From the NCBI RefSeq assembly GCF_011742165.1, contig NZ_JAAQTO010000047.1:1-64000 (forward strand): a stretch of DNA of 64,000 nt, in the 5' to 3' direction. The DNA comes from Billgrantia bachuensis (lineage in GTDB: Bacteria; Pseudomonadota; Gammaproteobacteria; Pseudomonadales; Halomonadaceae). Position numbers and translations under genes: made by a program. The notes beneath the pieces are model-generated. The model was not told where the DNA came from and made no database searches. It worked only from the letters and a program-made list of their open reading frames with translations. Each line of letters opens with the position of its first letter. Within the stretch, counting starts at the first letter, position 1. Shown here piece after piece: positions 25,974 through 34,019 of the stretch.

Positions 25974-27217
25974 TTCGCGCCTCGTATCTCTTGGAAACTC
26001 CGCTCGACCCTCAGGCGGTAGCGGAGATGATGGCCGGGGAGCAGAGCTCGGGAACCTTCGTGCGCGTGGAGGGCGAGACCGAAGCGCTTCGGGCTCGGTT
26101 CGGGGCCCGCGTCGTCAAGGTCGAGGTGCTCGACGAACGCGAACATCCCAGCCTGCGCAGCGCCTACCTGGAGCGCAAGGGTGTTCCGGGCCCATGGCGC
26201 CGCATCGCTGTGGAGATCGACTACCCCGAGGAGAACGTGGGCCTCAACCTGCCCAACCTGGCGGCCACAGTGGCCGGCAACCTCTTCGATCTGGGCGAGG
26301 TGACGGGGCTACGGCTCACCGGGCTGACCCTGCGCCCCGAGTACCGCGACCGCTACCCGCTGCCCCGGCTGGGCGTGGCCGGCACGCGCGCGGCGCTGGG
26401 CGTTCAGGAGAGACCGCTGTTCGGTACCATTCTCAAGCCCAATATCGGTCTCTCCCCCGAGGAGACCGCCGATCTGGTCGAGCGGCTGTGCGAAGCGGGG
26501 GTCGACTTCATCAAGGACGATGAAATCGCCGGCAACCATCCCCATGCCCCGGTACGTGAGCGAATCAGCGCGGTGATGGCGAGGGTGCGCCGCTGGCGGC
26601 AACGCAGCGGGCGCGACGTGATGATAGCGTTCAACATCAGCGACGAAGTGGATGCCATGCGCGGCCACGCCGAGCACGTCGAAGCGGAGGGAGGCAGTTG
26701 CGTGATGGCCAGCCTCAACTGGTGCGGCCTCTCGGCGATGCAAAGCCTGCGCGCCTCGACGCCGCTGGCCATCCACGGTCATCGCAATGGCTTTGGCGCC
26801 TTCGCCCGCCACCCGGCGCTCGGAATCGACTTTTCCGCCTACCAGGTGCTGTATCGCTTGGCGGGAGTCGACCATCTGCATGTCCACGGCATGGGCGGCA
26901 AGTTTGCCGACCTGACCGAGGAAGTGGCCCAGGCGGCGAAGCTCTCGCTGCAGCCGCTCGGAAATACGGACGACCGGGTGATGCCGGTATTCTCTTCGGG
27001 GCAGTGGGCGGGCACCCTGCCGGCGACGCTGACGGAAACCGGCAGCGCCGATTTCATGTTCCTCGCCGGTGGCGGCATCCTGGCACATCCCGACGGAGCC
27101 GCCGCGGGCGTCAGGAGCCTGCGCGAAGCCTGGGAGGCCATACAGGCCGGCGAACCGCTGCAAGCCCCCGGGCGCCCGGCGCTCGCGGCCGCGCTCGACT
27201 TTTTCGGAGCCCGCTAG
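25970..27217 (+). CDS. RuBisCO-like protein (form IV type), probable sugar-acid phosphate enzyme
   Basis: The 415-residue protein has the RuBisCO N-terminal domain and TIM barrel. Active-site counterparts are kept: Lys156 (GTILKPNIGLS), the carbamylated Lys182 with Asp184 and Glu185 (DFIKDDE), His304/His306 and the loop-6 Lys311 (HVHGMGGKF), Ser343 (FSSGQW) and the phosphate loop LAGGGILAHPDG. The flanking sequence differs from CO2-fixing forms (HVHGMGG instead of HAGTVVG). Its partner is a DUF1537 kinase three bases downstream. That pair is known from the D-apionate pathway, where OiaK makes 3-oxo-isoapionate 4-phosphate and the RuBisCO-like OiaX removes its carboxylate. A similar role is inferred here; no oxidoisomerase is visible. 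Confidence 0.88.
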   Translation: MIRASYLLETPLDPQAVAEMMAGEQSSGTFVRVEGETEALRARFGARVVKVEVLDEREHPSLRSAYLERKGVPGPWRRIAVEIDYPEENVGLNLPNLAATVAGNLFDLGEVTGLRLTGLTLRPEYRDRYPLPRLGVAGTRAALGVQERPLFGTILKPNIGLSPEETADLVERLCEAGVDFIKDDEIAGNHPHAPVRERISAVMARVRRWRQRSGRDVMIAFNISDEVDAMRGHAEHVEAEGGSCVMASLNWCGLSAMQSLRASTPLAIHGHRNGFGAFARHPALGIDFSAYQVLYRLAGVDHLHVHGMGGKFADLTEEVAQAAKLSLQPLGNTDDRVMPVFSSGQWAGTLPATLTETGSADFMFLAGGGILAHPDGAAAGVRSLREAWEAIQAGEPLQAPGRPALAAALDFFGAR

Positions 27218-27219
27218 GC

Positions 27220-28431
27220 ATGCGCTACGTATTCGTTGCGGATGATTTCACCGGAGCGTCCGATACGCTCGCCACGCTGAGCCGGGCGGGCCTGCGGACG
27301 CGGCTCTACCTGGCCCCACCCACCCTAGCGGAAGTGCAAGACCTCGACGCCTTCGGTATCGCAACGGCATCGCGCAGCATGGAACGGGACGCCTTGACCG
27401 CCACCATGCAGCACATCGCCGAAGCCCTGAAGCCCCATGCGCCAGAGGTCATCCATCTCAAGGTCTGCTCGACCTTCGACAGCAGCGCTGCCGTTGGCAA
27501 CATTGCCACTGCCATGAACGTGCTGAGCGAAGGCCTGGCCCCGGCTACTACTGTCGTCCTGGGCGGCCAGCCAAGCCTCGGTCGCTACTGCCTGTTCGGT
27601 AACCTGTTCGCCAAGGGAGGCGATGGCAACGTTCACCGGATCGACCGCCACCCCGTCATGCGGGATCACCCCGTCACTCCAATGCGCGAAGCGGACTTGC
27701 GTCGCCATTTCGCCAACCTGGGGCTGCCGAACCTGGCGCTGCTCGATCTCCTGGCGCTGCGCAGCGGCGGCCTACTGCCCGATAACCCGGTGCTGTGTGA
27801 CGTATTGGACGAAAGCGACCAGCGAGCGCTCAAGGAGCGTCTGGCGAGCTCACCGTTTCCCCAGCTCTGGGTCGGACCGAGTAGCGTAGCCGAGACCTGC
27901 TTTCCCGAAGCCTCTCCACCTCAGTTGCCGGACTCCTTGCCCGGACCATTGCTGGTTTTCGTCGGTAGCCGTTCGCCCGTGACCGCTGCCCAGGTGGCAG
28001 CCGCCACCGGATTTACCAAGGTCGTCATTCCCGCCGGCACCCTCGCGCACCAGCCTGACGAACCCTATCGCAGGCTCCGCAAACTTCTGGCTTCGGGCAG
28101 TCATGTGCTGGCGGTGCTCGACGAAGACCTGAACCACGGCCTATCGCCTGCCGACATGGCGCAGCGCTCCGCCGAGCTGCTGGCCCGTTTGATGGCCGAG
28201 CATGCAGTCGGCACGGTGCTGGTGGCGGGGGGCGACACCTCCAGCCTGGCCATTCACGCCCTCGCCCCACGCAGCATCGACTATACGGGGCAGCTGTCAG
28301 CGGGCGTTGCTATCTGCTGCGCCCACTTCACGAATGGCGGACGGCTACCTGTCATTCTCAAGGGCGGCCAGATGGGCGGCATAGACTTGTTCGACCAGGT
28401 TCGAGCCATGGTTCAACGGGAACCGCGGTGA
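27220..28431 (+). CDS. DUF1537 (four-carbon acid sugar kinase family) protein
   Basis: The 403-residue protein fits the two-domain DUF1537 kinase family: the sugar-binding N-terminal domain shows VADDFTGASDTLATL and LKVCSTFDSS, and the C-terminal nucleotide-binding domain shows LVAGGDTSSLAIHA and LKGGQMGG. Members phosphorylate threonate, erythronate, 3-oxo-tetronate or 3-oxo-isoapionate with ATP. Beside a RuBisCO-like gene, an OiaK-like role on a branched 3-oxo acid is the best guess. It starts three bases after the RuBisCO-like stop. A TspO remnant runs into its 3' end from the opposite strand. Confidence 0.88.
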   Translation: MRYVFVADDFTGASDTLATLSRAGLRTRLYLAPPTLAEVQDLDAFGIATASRSMERDALTATMQHIAEALKPHAPEVIHLKVCSTFDSSAAVGNIATAMNVLSEGLAPATTVVLGGQPSLGRYCLFGNLFAKGGDGNVHRIDRHPVMRDHPVTPMREADLRRHFANLGLPNLALLDLLALRSGGLLPDNPVLCDVLDESDQRALKERLASSPFPQLWVGPSSVAETCFPEASPPQLPDSLPGPLLVFVGSRSPVTAAQVAAATGFTKVVIPAGTLAHQPDEPYRRLRKLLASGSHVLAVLDEDLNHGLSPADMAQRSAELLARLMAEHAVGTVLVAGGDTSSLAIHALAPRSIDYTGQLSAGVAICCAHFTNGGRLPVILKGGQMGGIDLFDQVRAMVQREPR

Positions 28432-28569
28432 CATGGCGGCTGGCGGCAGCGCACGTACCCGCTCAGCCCCGCCGGCATTGAGGAATCCCGCGAAGCCGAC
28501 CCAGGCCAGATAGGGCACGAGCAACCAGCCGAACAGAGTCGCCAGCGATAGGCGAGATGCGGCGGTCAT
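28345..28569 (-). pseudogene. TspO/MBR C-terminal remnant
   Basis: A 74-codon reading frame begins MTAASRLSLATLFGWLLVPY and continues LAWVGFAGFLNAGG, which matches the last membrane helix of TspO (tryptophan-rich sensory protein; consensus PYLxWVxFAxxLN). The first four helices of the usual 150-residue protein are missing and the tail runs antisense into the DUF1537 gene. GGAGG stands well placed before the ATG, so a short peptide could still be made. It is most likely debris of a deleted tspO. Confidence 0.5.
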
Positions 28570-28684
28570 TGGGCACCTCCTTTGCGGCCAGGTATCGCAA
28601 GTGGACGAGGCGGTTGCGGGAACCCTGCACCATACTCTAAACCAGAGTAACGGCACTCAGGGAACGCCCGGACGGCGCAACGCC

Positions 28685-30214
28685 ATGACTCTCCGGTTTG
28701 ACGATTTCGAACTCGATACGGCGCACTATGAACTGCGTCGGCACGGCGAGCTGTGTCGTGTGGAGCCGATGGTGTTCGATCTGATCAAGCATTTCGCCCA
28801 TCATCCGGATCGGGTCTTCCGCCGCGAAGAACTGATTGAGGCCGTATGGGCGGGGCGGGTCGTCTCGGATGCCACGGTCGCTTCCTGCATCAAGCAGGCA
28901 CGTCGCGCGCTGGGTGATAGCGGGGATACCCAGACCTACATCCGGACGGTTCGCGGCCGCGGCTTCCGCTTCACCGCAAACGTCACCGAAACCGACGATG
29001 CCGCACCAGGCCGGCTCGCGATCGCCACCACCCCGTTCAGCTGCGACGACCCTTCTCTGCTCATTCTTCCGCTGCGCGCGCTGGCCGACACACCGGAACT
29101 GGTTCGGTTCGCCGATGCGATGACCGGCGAGTTGAGTTCCGTTCTCACGCGAATACCGTTGCTGCGCCTGAGCGCACGGAGTGGGCATTATCTCGACCGT
29201 CCGGTGACGCCGGCAGCGCGCGAGATTCACGAGGCACTGGGGGTCGATTACATCCTGGAAGGCAGCGTACAGGCTTGGCTCGACGAGGGCGCAGATCGGA
29301 TTCGCGTCACTGTGCATCTGGCCGATGCCAGGGCCGGCTTTCGTCTGTGGGCCGAGACCTTCGCGCTGGCCGGCCCGGTGTGCGAGGCCCTTGATGTCGG
29401 CGTGCCCATGATCATCGCCAAGCTGGAACCGCAACTGCACCGAGCCATCTATCACACGGTGTGCAGCATCGATGGTGAGCGCAGCGCACGTCAGCTCTAT
29501 CTCGAGGCCAGCGGTATTCTGGCGCTACAGGGCTGGCACCATGAGTCTTTCTCGGTCGCGGCCGACCTCCTGCGGCGCAGTTGGCGGCTGGAGCCGGGAT
29601 TCGCCCTGGCGGCCGCCCATCTCTCGCTGGTTCGTGGCCTAGGGCACCGCTTCGGCCTGATGAGCGATCGCGAGCAGGCCTGGGCGGAAGCGCTCGATGC
29701 CGCCGAATGCGCATTGCAGCTCGACAGCATGGACTCGACCGTACTCGGTTATGCCGGCTGCGCGTTGGACGATATCGGTTACCCCGACCGTGGCGTGCCG
29801 ATACTGCGCAAGGCCCTGGAGCTCAACCCCGCCAACGCACAGGCCTGGGCGGCACTCGGTTCGGCGTACCTGGCCTGCCATCGCCTGGACGAAGCGGTCG
29901 TTCACCTGCGCCATGGCATTCGCATCAGCCCGCTCGACAGCCGGCTGTCGATCTGGGGTGCGGTCCTCGCCCTGGCCTACCTGCTCCTTGACGATCGCAG
30001 CGCTGCCCGCGAGCAGGCGGAACTGGCCTGCCAGCGTGACGACCGCTGCTACATGCCTCGTATCGTGCTGGCCGTCATTCACCGGCTCGATGGCAGGCAA
30101 GACCTGGCGCGCAGGGTCCTGAGCCAGGCCTACCGCATCAAGCCCGACCTGACGTCCGAGCAGATCGTGGCACTGGTCGGACAGAAGCATGGCAAACGTT
30201 TGCTGGCGCTGTAG
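28685..30214 (+). CDS. Winged-helix regulator with TolB-like and TPR region
   Basis: The 509-residue protein opens with an OmpR/PhoB-type winged helix (residues 1-100: LRFDDFELDTAHYELRRHGE, REELIEAVWAGR, YIRTVRGRGFRF). Next is a domain common in CadC/adenylate-cyclase-like regulators (LLILPLRALADTPELVRFA, LGVDYILEGSVQ), then TPR-like repeats (LNPANAQAWAALGSAYLACH, LDEAVVHLRHGIRISP). There is no receiver domain and no obvious membrane helix, so it is probably a cytosolic one-component regulator. ATG 28685 fits the domain start; an upstream ATG at 28601 is in frame. The target may be the methyltransferase gene 152 bases downstream. Confidence 0.8.
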   Translation: MTLRFDDFELDTAHYELRRHGELCRVEPMVFDLIKHFAHHPDRVFRREELIEAVWAGRVVSDATVASCIKQARRALGDSGDTQTYIRTVRGRGFRFTANVTETDDAAPGRLAIATTPFSCDDPSLLILPLRALADTPELVRFADAMTGELSSVLTRIPLLRLSARSGHYLDRPVTPAAREIHEALGVDYILEGSVQAWLDEGADRIRVTVHLADARAGFRLWAETFALAGPVCEALDVGVPMIIAKLEPQLHRAIYHTVCSIDGERSARQLYLEASGILALQGWHHESFSVAADLLRRSWRLEPGFALAAAHLSLVRGLGHRFGLMSDREQAWAEALDAAECALQLDSMDSTVLGYAGCALDDIGYPDRGVPILRKALELNPANAQAWAALGSAYLACHRLDEAVVHLRHGIRISPLDSRLSIWGAVLALAYLLLDDRSAAREQAELACQRDDRCYMPRIVLAVIHRLDGRQDLARRVLSQAYRIKPDLTSEQIVALVGQKHGKRLLAL

Positions 30215-30366
30215 TACCGCCACGTCCCCGCCACGTAAATACCCGCAAATCCCCACGCAACCTTCAAGCCGGCGACTGCGGCACCGCATAGGCTGAGCTT
30301 GCCGTTCGGCTGCGCCTCAAGGTCACCGACGGCAACGATATGACAAACCACCAAAGGAGTTTTGCC

Positions 30367-31203
30367 ATGACACTCTCTCCCTCGCTCGATTCGCCGGTGG
30401 CCAGCCCCGACTACGCGGCGATCAAGGCCAAGCAACAAACGGTTTGGGGCGCCGGTGACTATGCACGTATCGGCGTCACCCTGCAGATCGTCGGCGAACA
30501 GCTCTGCGAAGCCATGGATCTGCATGCCGGGCAAACCGTGCTCGATGTGGCCGGCGGCAACGGCAACGCCTCGCTGGCCGCAGCCAGGCGTTTTTGCAAG
30601 GTCGTCTCTACCGATTACGTCGAGACACTGCTGGCCAAGTCTGCCAAGCGTGCCGAAGCGGAAGGGCTGGCAATCGACTACCAGACAGCGGATGCCGAGG
30701 ATCTGCCGTTCGCCGATGCCACTTTCGACAACGTGATCTCCACTTACGGGGTTATGTTCACGCCCAACCAGGGCCAGGCCGCCGCGGAGCTGCGCCGCGT
30801 GTGCAAGCCCGGTGGCAAGATCGGCCTGGCCAACTGGACTCCGGGGAGCTTCATCGGTCAGCTGTTCAAGGCCGTCGGCCGCTACGTAACGCCGCCGGCG
30901 GGGGTGAACTCCCCGGCTGCCTGGGGCACGCGAGACTTCCTCGACACGCATTTCGGTCCGTATGTGCAGTCGATCGAGGCCCAACCGCGGTACTTCACTT
31001 TCCGCTACCAGTCGCCCCAGCATTGGCTGGACGTGTTCAGCACTTACTATGGGCCGACACTGAAGGCGTTCGAAGCGCTGGATGTCGAAGCCGGCCAGGC
31101 GCTGCGCGGGGAGATCCTCGCTCTGATCGACTCTCGGAACCGCGCCACCGACGGCACCATGGTGGTGTCATCGGAGTATCTTGAGGTCATAATCACGCGG
31201 TAG
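30367..31203 (+). CDS. Class I SAM-dependent methyltransferase
   Basis: The 278-residue protein has the Rossmann-type SAM site: motif I VLDVAGGNGNASLAAAR, an acidic motif II region (VVSTDYVETLL), ADAEDLPFADATFDNV and the post-motif VCKPGGKIGLANW. It resembles UbiE/type-11 methyltransferases acting on small molecules; the substrate is unknown. AAAGGAG six bases upstream fixes the ATG at 30367. An intrinsic terminator follows at 31222, so it is transcribed alone or with the upstream regulator. Confidence 0.85.
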   Translation: MTLSPSLDSPVASPDYAAIKAKQQTVWGAGDYARIGVTLQIVGEQLCEAMDLHAGQTVLDVAGGNGNASLAAARRFCKVVSTDYVETLLAKSAKRAEAEGLAIDYQTADAEDLPFADATFDNVISTYGVMFTPNQGQAAAELRRVCKPGGKIGLANWTPGSFIGQLFKAVGRYVTPPAGVNSPAAWGTRDFLDTHFGPYVQSIEAQPRYFTFRYQSPQHWLDVFSTYYGPTLKAFEALDVEAGQALRGEILALIDSRNRATDGTMVVSSEYLEVIITR

Positions 31204-31221
31204 TCGGGCGCGCTTGCCATT

Positions 31222-31254
31222 GCCGGGAACGCCATTTTGGCGCTCCCGGCTTTC
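31222..31254 (+). terminator. Rho-independent terminator after the methyltransferase
   Basis: GCCGGGAACGCC (31222-31233) pairs with GGCGCTCCCGGC (31239-31250) with one mismatch around ATTTT, followed by TTTCGTCTT. The place and form fit an intrinsic terminator. Confidence 0.65.
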
Positions 31255-31311
31255 GTCTTGTGCTGTAATGACAACGAACATGTATCTCCATGGCCTGACA
31301 AGGAATCCCTC

Positions 31312-31977
31312 ATGCCCCGTTGCCGTTTGCTGCCTTTCGCGTGCGCTGCCTTGATGCTCTTCGCCTCTCCCTTGGCTTTGGCACAATCCACAGAGCGCGA
31401 ATACCAGGCCTACGAGGACGCCTTGGCCCGTGGCGAGCGCCAGGCCAGCGTATGGCAGTACGGTTGGGCCGGGGTCTATGCCACTTCATTGGCATTCAAT
31501 GGTTATCAGGCCAGCGAGGCGGACGACCGCGACGACCGTTACGATGCCCGCGTGGGCGTGGTGAAGTCGGCGCTGGCGCTGGCCGGCACGCTGATGGATG
31601 GCCAACCGCACCCGGCCGCCTACCGCGAGTTGCGCGAGGGCGATGGCAATATCGACAGCGCCCGCCGGCTGTTGCATGCGGTGGCGGAGGAAGAGCGCCA
31701 GCGCCGCAGCCTGCGGGCACGCCTGGGTTCGCTGGCGATCAATGCCGCTTCAGGGCTGCTGATCGGCGTGGGCGACGGCCGCGGCCGCGACGGAGCGATC
31801 AACTTCGCCACCGGCATGTTGATCAGCGAGCTGCAGTTGCAGACTCAGCCACGCCAAGCCTCGGTGGCGATAAACCGCTTCAAGCCGGCGCGGGTCTCGC
31901 TGGGCGATATTCACCTCGAAGGCGAGTATGCCCTGCTGGTAGCGCCCAATCAGTTGGGGGTCGCGCTGCGCTATTGA
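31312..31977 (+). CDS. Secreted protein of unknown function (221 aa)
   Basis: I do not recognise the family. A Sec signal (LLPFACAALMLFASPLALAQ) leads to a mature part of about 195 residues with YGWAGVYATSLAFNGYQASE, a helical middle rich in Arg/Glu (AEEERQRRSLRARLG) and glycine-rich hydrophobic segments (ASGLLIGVGDGRGRDGAINF). The C-terminus (GEYALLVAPNQLGVALRY) ends in an aromatic residue, as many outer-membrane-associated proteins do. AAGGA precedes the ATG. It is a single gene between a terminator and the Zur-box-like site. Confidence 0.65.
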   Translation: MPRCRLLPFACAALMLFASPLALAQSTEREYQAYEDALARGERQASVWQYGWAGVYATSLAFNGYQASEADDRDDRYDARVGVVKSALALAGTLMDGQPHPAAYRELREGDGNIDSARRLLHAVAEEERQRRSLRARLGSLAINAASGLLIGVGDGRGRDGAINFATGMLISELQLQTQPRQASVAINRFKPARVSLGDIHLEGEYALLVAPNQLGVALRY

Positions 31978-32048
31978 GAGGAACGGCTGAACGGCCAACG
32001 CCTCCTGGCATGGGTATTGAGAAAGCGGCCACTTGGCTTGCCTTGTTT

Positions 32049-32063
32049 TGTTATGATATAACA
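32049..32063 (+). promoter_or_regulatory. Zur box (zinc-responsive operator), candidate
   Basis: TGTTATGATATAACA is a 7-1-7 inverted repeat with one mismatch and fits the gammaproteobacterial Zur core TGTTATA-N-TATAACA at 13 of 14 arm positions. It lies 30 bases before the ZnuB-like permease at 32093, so that gene should be induced when zinc is scarce. Confidence 0.75.
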
Positions 32064-32092
32064 TTTCCCCAAATAGCAGCCTGACACTCCCC

Positions 32093-32992
32093 ATGATCGA
32101 CACGCTTCTCTGGTGGCTCACGTCACCTTTCGAATACGCCTTCATGCGCCGCGCCCTGGCGGCCTGTCTGGCGCTCTCTCTCACGGCGCCGATTCTCGGC
32201 GTACTGTTGACGCTGCGCGGCATGAGCCTGATGGGCGAGGCGCTGTCGCATGCGATCATGCCGGGCGTGGCCATCGCCTTCTTGCTGGCCGGATTTTCCC
32301 TGCCGCTGATGATGCTTGGGGGCGTGCTGGCGGGTCTGGTCACCGTGGCGCTTGCCGGTGGCGTAACGCAGTTCAGCGGCCTCAAGGAGGATGCCGCCAT
32401 GGCCAGCCTGTTCTTGATTGCCATGGCCGGCGGGGTGACCATCGTCAGCCTTTCGGGCAACGCCCTGGATCTCGGCCATGTCCTGTTCGGCAGCATACTG
32501 GCGGTGGATGGCCCCACGCTGGGACTGGTGGCGCTGGGCAGCAGCACGGTCCTGGTGGGCCTGGCGATCGCCTTTCGCGCCTTGGTGGTCGAGTGCCTCG
32601 ATCCGCTGTTCCTTACGCTTCAGGGGCGACACGCCGGCTGGACGCACGCGCTATTCATGGTGCTGGTCGTGATCAGCCTGGTGATCGGCTTTCAAACGCT
32701 AGGCATTCTTATGGCGGCCGGGTTGATGCTGCTGCCCGCCGCGGCGTCGCGCTACTGGAGCCAGCGGCTCGAGGGCATGATCGCCATCGCCATCGGCATC
32801 GCCCTGGCGTCCAGCGTGGTGGGGCTGCTGGTGTCCTACCATGCTGGCCTGCCTTCCGGCCCTTCGATTATCCTGCTGGTGGGGCTGGGGTACTGCGCGT
32901 CGGTCGTTCTGGGCCCCCATCGTGGGTTAAAAACCGGCATCCGTTGGCCGAAGCGCGTCGTGCCGTCGCGGCAGGCCGGGCAGTTACGCTGA
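32093..32992 (+). CDS. ZnuB-like metal ABC permease, extra copy
   Basis: The 299-residue protein belongs to the ABC-3 permease family, with eight or so membrane segments and the family motif LRGMSLMGEALSHAIMPGVA. It is a close paralogue of the permease at 34016: the two share FMRRAxxAxLALSLxAP, LSHAIMPGVA/MAHAILPGVA, LVVECLDPLFL and GFQTLGxLMAxGLMLLPA. No ATPase or binding protein follows directly; it has its own Zur-box-like site. It may share ZnuC and ZnuA with the operon 300 bases downstream. The C-terminal tail is longer and basic. Confidence 0.85.
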   Translation: MIDTLLWWLTSPFEYAFMRRALAACLALSLTAPILGVLLTLRGMSLMGEALSHAIMPGVAIAFLLAGFSLPLMMLGGVLAGLVTVALAGGVTQFSGLKEDAAMASLFLIAMAGGVTIVSLSGNALDLGHVLFGSILAVDGPTLGLVALGSSTVLVGLAIAFRALVVECLDPLFLTLQGRHAGWTHALFMVLVVISLVIGFQTLGILMAAGLMLLPAAASRYWSQRLEGMIAIAIGIALASSVVGLLVSYHAGLPSGPSIILLVGLGYCASVVLGPHRGLKTGIRWPKRVVPSRQAGQLR

Positions 32993-33095
32993 CATGGTTC
33001 CCTTTTGCGTCGAATTCTGGATACTGCCGCCCTTGGATCGGGCGGTGACTGTCACCACCTTGTCGCAATGAAGACTCCCCCTTTGTCGGGCGTCT

Positions 33096-33110
33096 TGTTA
33101 TGTTATATCT
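33096..33110 (+). promoter_or_regulatory. Zur-box-like site in front of the znuCBA operon, candidate
   Basis: TGTTATGTTATATCT keeps the left half of the 32049 site exactly (TGTTATG) and five of seven positions of the Zur right half. It lies 26 bases before the small His-rich ORF that heads the zinc operon. Weaker than the first site, but its place fits. Confidence 0.5.
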
Positions 33111-33135
33111 TAATTGGTTTTTGCGAGGGCCACTC

Positions 33136-33285
33136 ATGGCACACCGCACGCATCGGCATCGCCCCGAGGGGCCGTGTCATTTTTCGTTGATGTCGCTTTC
33201 CGCCACGCGCCGTCTGTTGCTGGCTGCCGCGCCGCTGTGCGTACTCTGGCTCGCCGTCTCATGGGCGGCAGGGTGGTGGGGCTGA
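33136..33285 (+). CDS. Tiny His-rich membrane ORF at the head of znuCBA (49 aa)
   Basis: A 49-residue frame begins MAHRTHRHRPEG, with three histidines near the N-terminus, and ends with one hydrophobic segment (LLLAAAPLCVLWLAVSWAAG). GAGGG stands eight bases before the ATG, and its stop overlaps the znuC start as TGATG, a strong sign of translational coupling. It could be a small metal-related membrane protein or simply a leader ORF that loads ribosomes onto znuC. A shorter start at 33190 would keep only the membrane part. I know of no named family. Confidence 0.5.
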   Translation: MAHRTHRHRPEGPCHFSLMSLSATRRLLLAAAPLCVLWLAVSWAAGWWG

Positions 33286-34019
33286 TGGCCGAGACGCACG
33301 CGTCACGCCTGGAGCTTCACGATCTCCAGCTGGCCCAGGCCAACCGCACCGTGCTCGAGCACGTAAGCGGCCGTTTTCGCGACGGCGCAATCACCGCCCT
33401 GGTGGGCGCCAACGGCGCCGGCAAGAGCACCCTGATCCAGGGCATCATGGGCATGCTGCGCCCGGTGAAGGGCAAGGTGCGCTGCACCGTGCCCAAGGAG
33501 CGGCGCGCCTGGCTGCCCCAGCAGTTGGCGCTGGACCTCACCTTTCCCATGAGCGTGGAAGAGCTGGTGATGACCGGCAGTTGGCCGAGCCACGGCGCGC
33601 TCACCGGCTATTGCGCCCGCCACTACCGCCGTGGCCGCGAGGTGATGGCGCGCCTGGGGATCTCGCACCTGGCCCATCGCCCGCTGGGCGAACTCTCCGG
33701 CGGCCAGCGCCAGCGCGCACTGATCGGCCGCACCCTGATGCAGGAAGCCGAACTGCTGCTGCTCGACGAGCCCTTCGCCAACGTCGATGCGGAAACCGTC
33801 GAGGTGCTGATGACGGTACTGCGTGACATGGCGGCCGAAGGCGCCACCATCATCGTGGTCCTGCACGATATGGAACAGCTCGCTCGACTGGCGGAGGAAG
33901 TCGTGGTGTTGACGGGCGGTCACGCTCGCTGGACCACCGCCCAGGCCGTGCTGCAGAGCCAGCCTGCCAGCGTCGGTTCGGCACGGCTCGCGTTGGGCAT
34001 TCCGGGGGTCGATGCATGA
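33285..34019 (+). CDS. znuC: Zinc ABC transporter ATPase ZnuC
   Basis: The 244-residue ABC ATPase has Walker A GANGAGKST (near residue 40), Q-loop region WLPQQLALDLTFP, signature LSGGQRQRA, Walker B LLLLDEPFANVD and switch histidine VVLHDM. It powers zinc import through ZnuB. The start at 33285 overlaps the small ORF stop (TGATG); the longer frame upstream is antisense-like noise. It overlaps znuB as ATGATG. Zur control is likely through the site at 33096. Confidence 0.9.
   Translation: MAETHASRLELHDLQLAQANRTVLEHVSGRFRDGAITALVGANGAGKSTLIQGIMGMLRPVKGKVRCTVPKERRAWLPQQLALDLTFPMSVEELVMTGSWPSHGALTGYCARHYRRGREVMARLGISHLAHRPLGELSGGQRQRALIGRTLMQEAELLLLDEPFANVDAETVEVLMTVLRDMAAEGATIIVVLHDMEQLARLAEEVVVLTGGHARWTTAQAVLQSQPASVGSARLALGIPGVDA

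Noticed and set aside
30220-30240. Short direct repeat CGCCACGT twice, as a mobile-element target duplication
   Set aside because: Only eight bases, the copies lie a few bases apart and no element is present between them.
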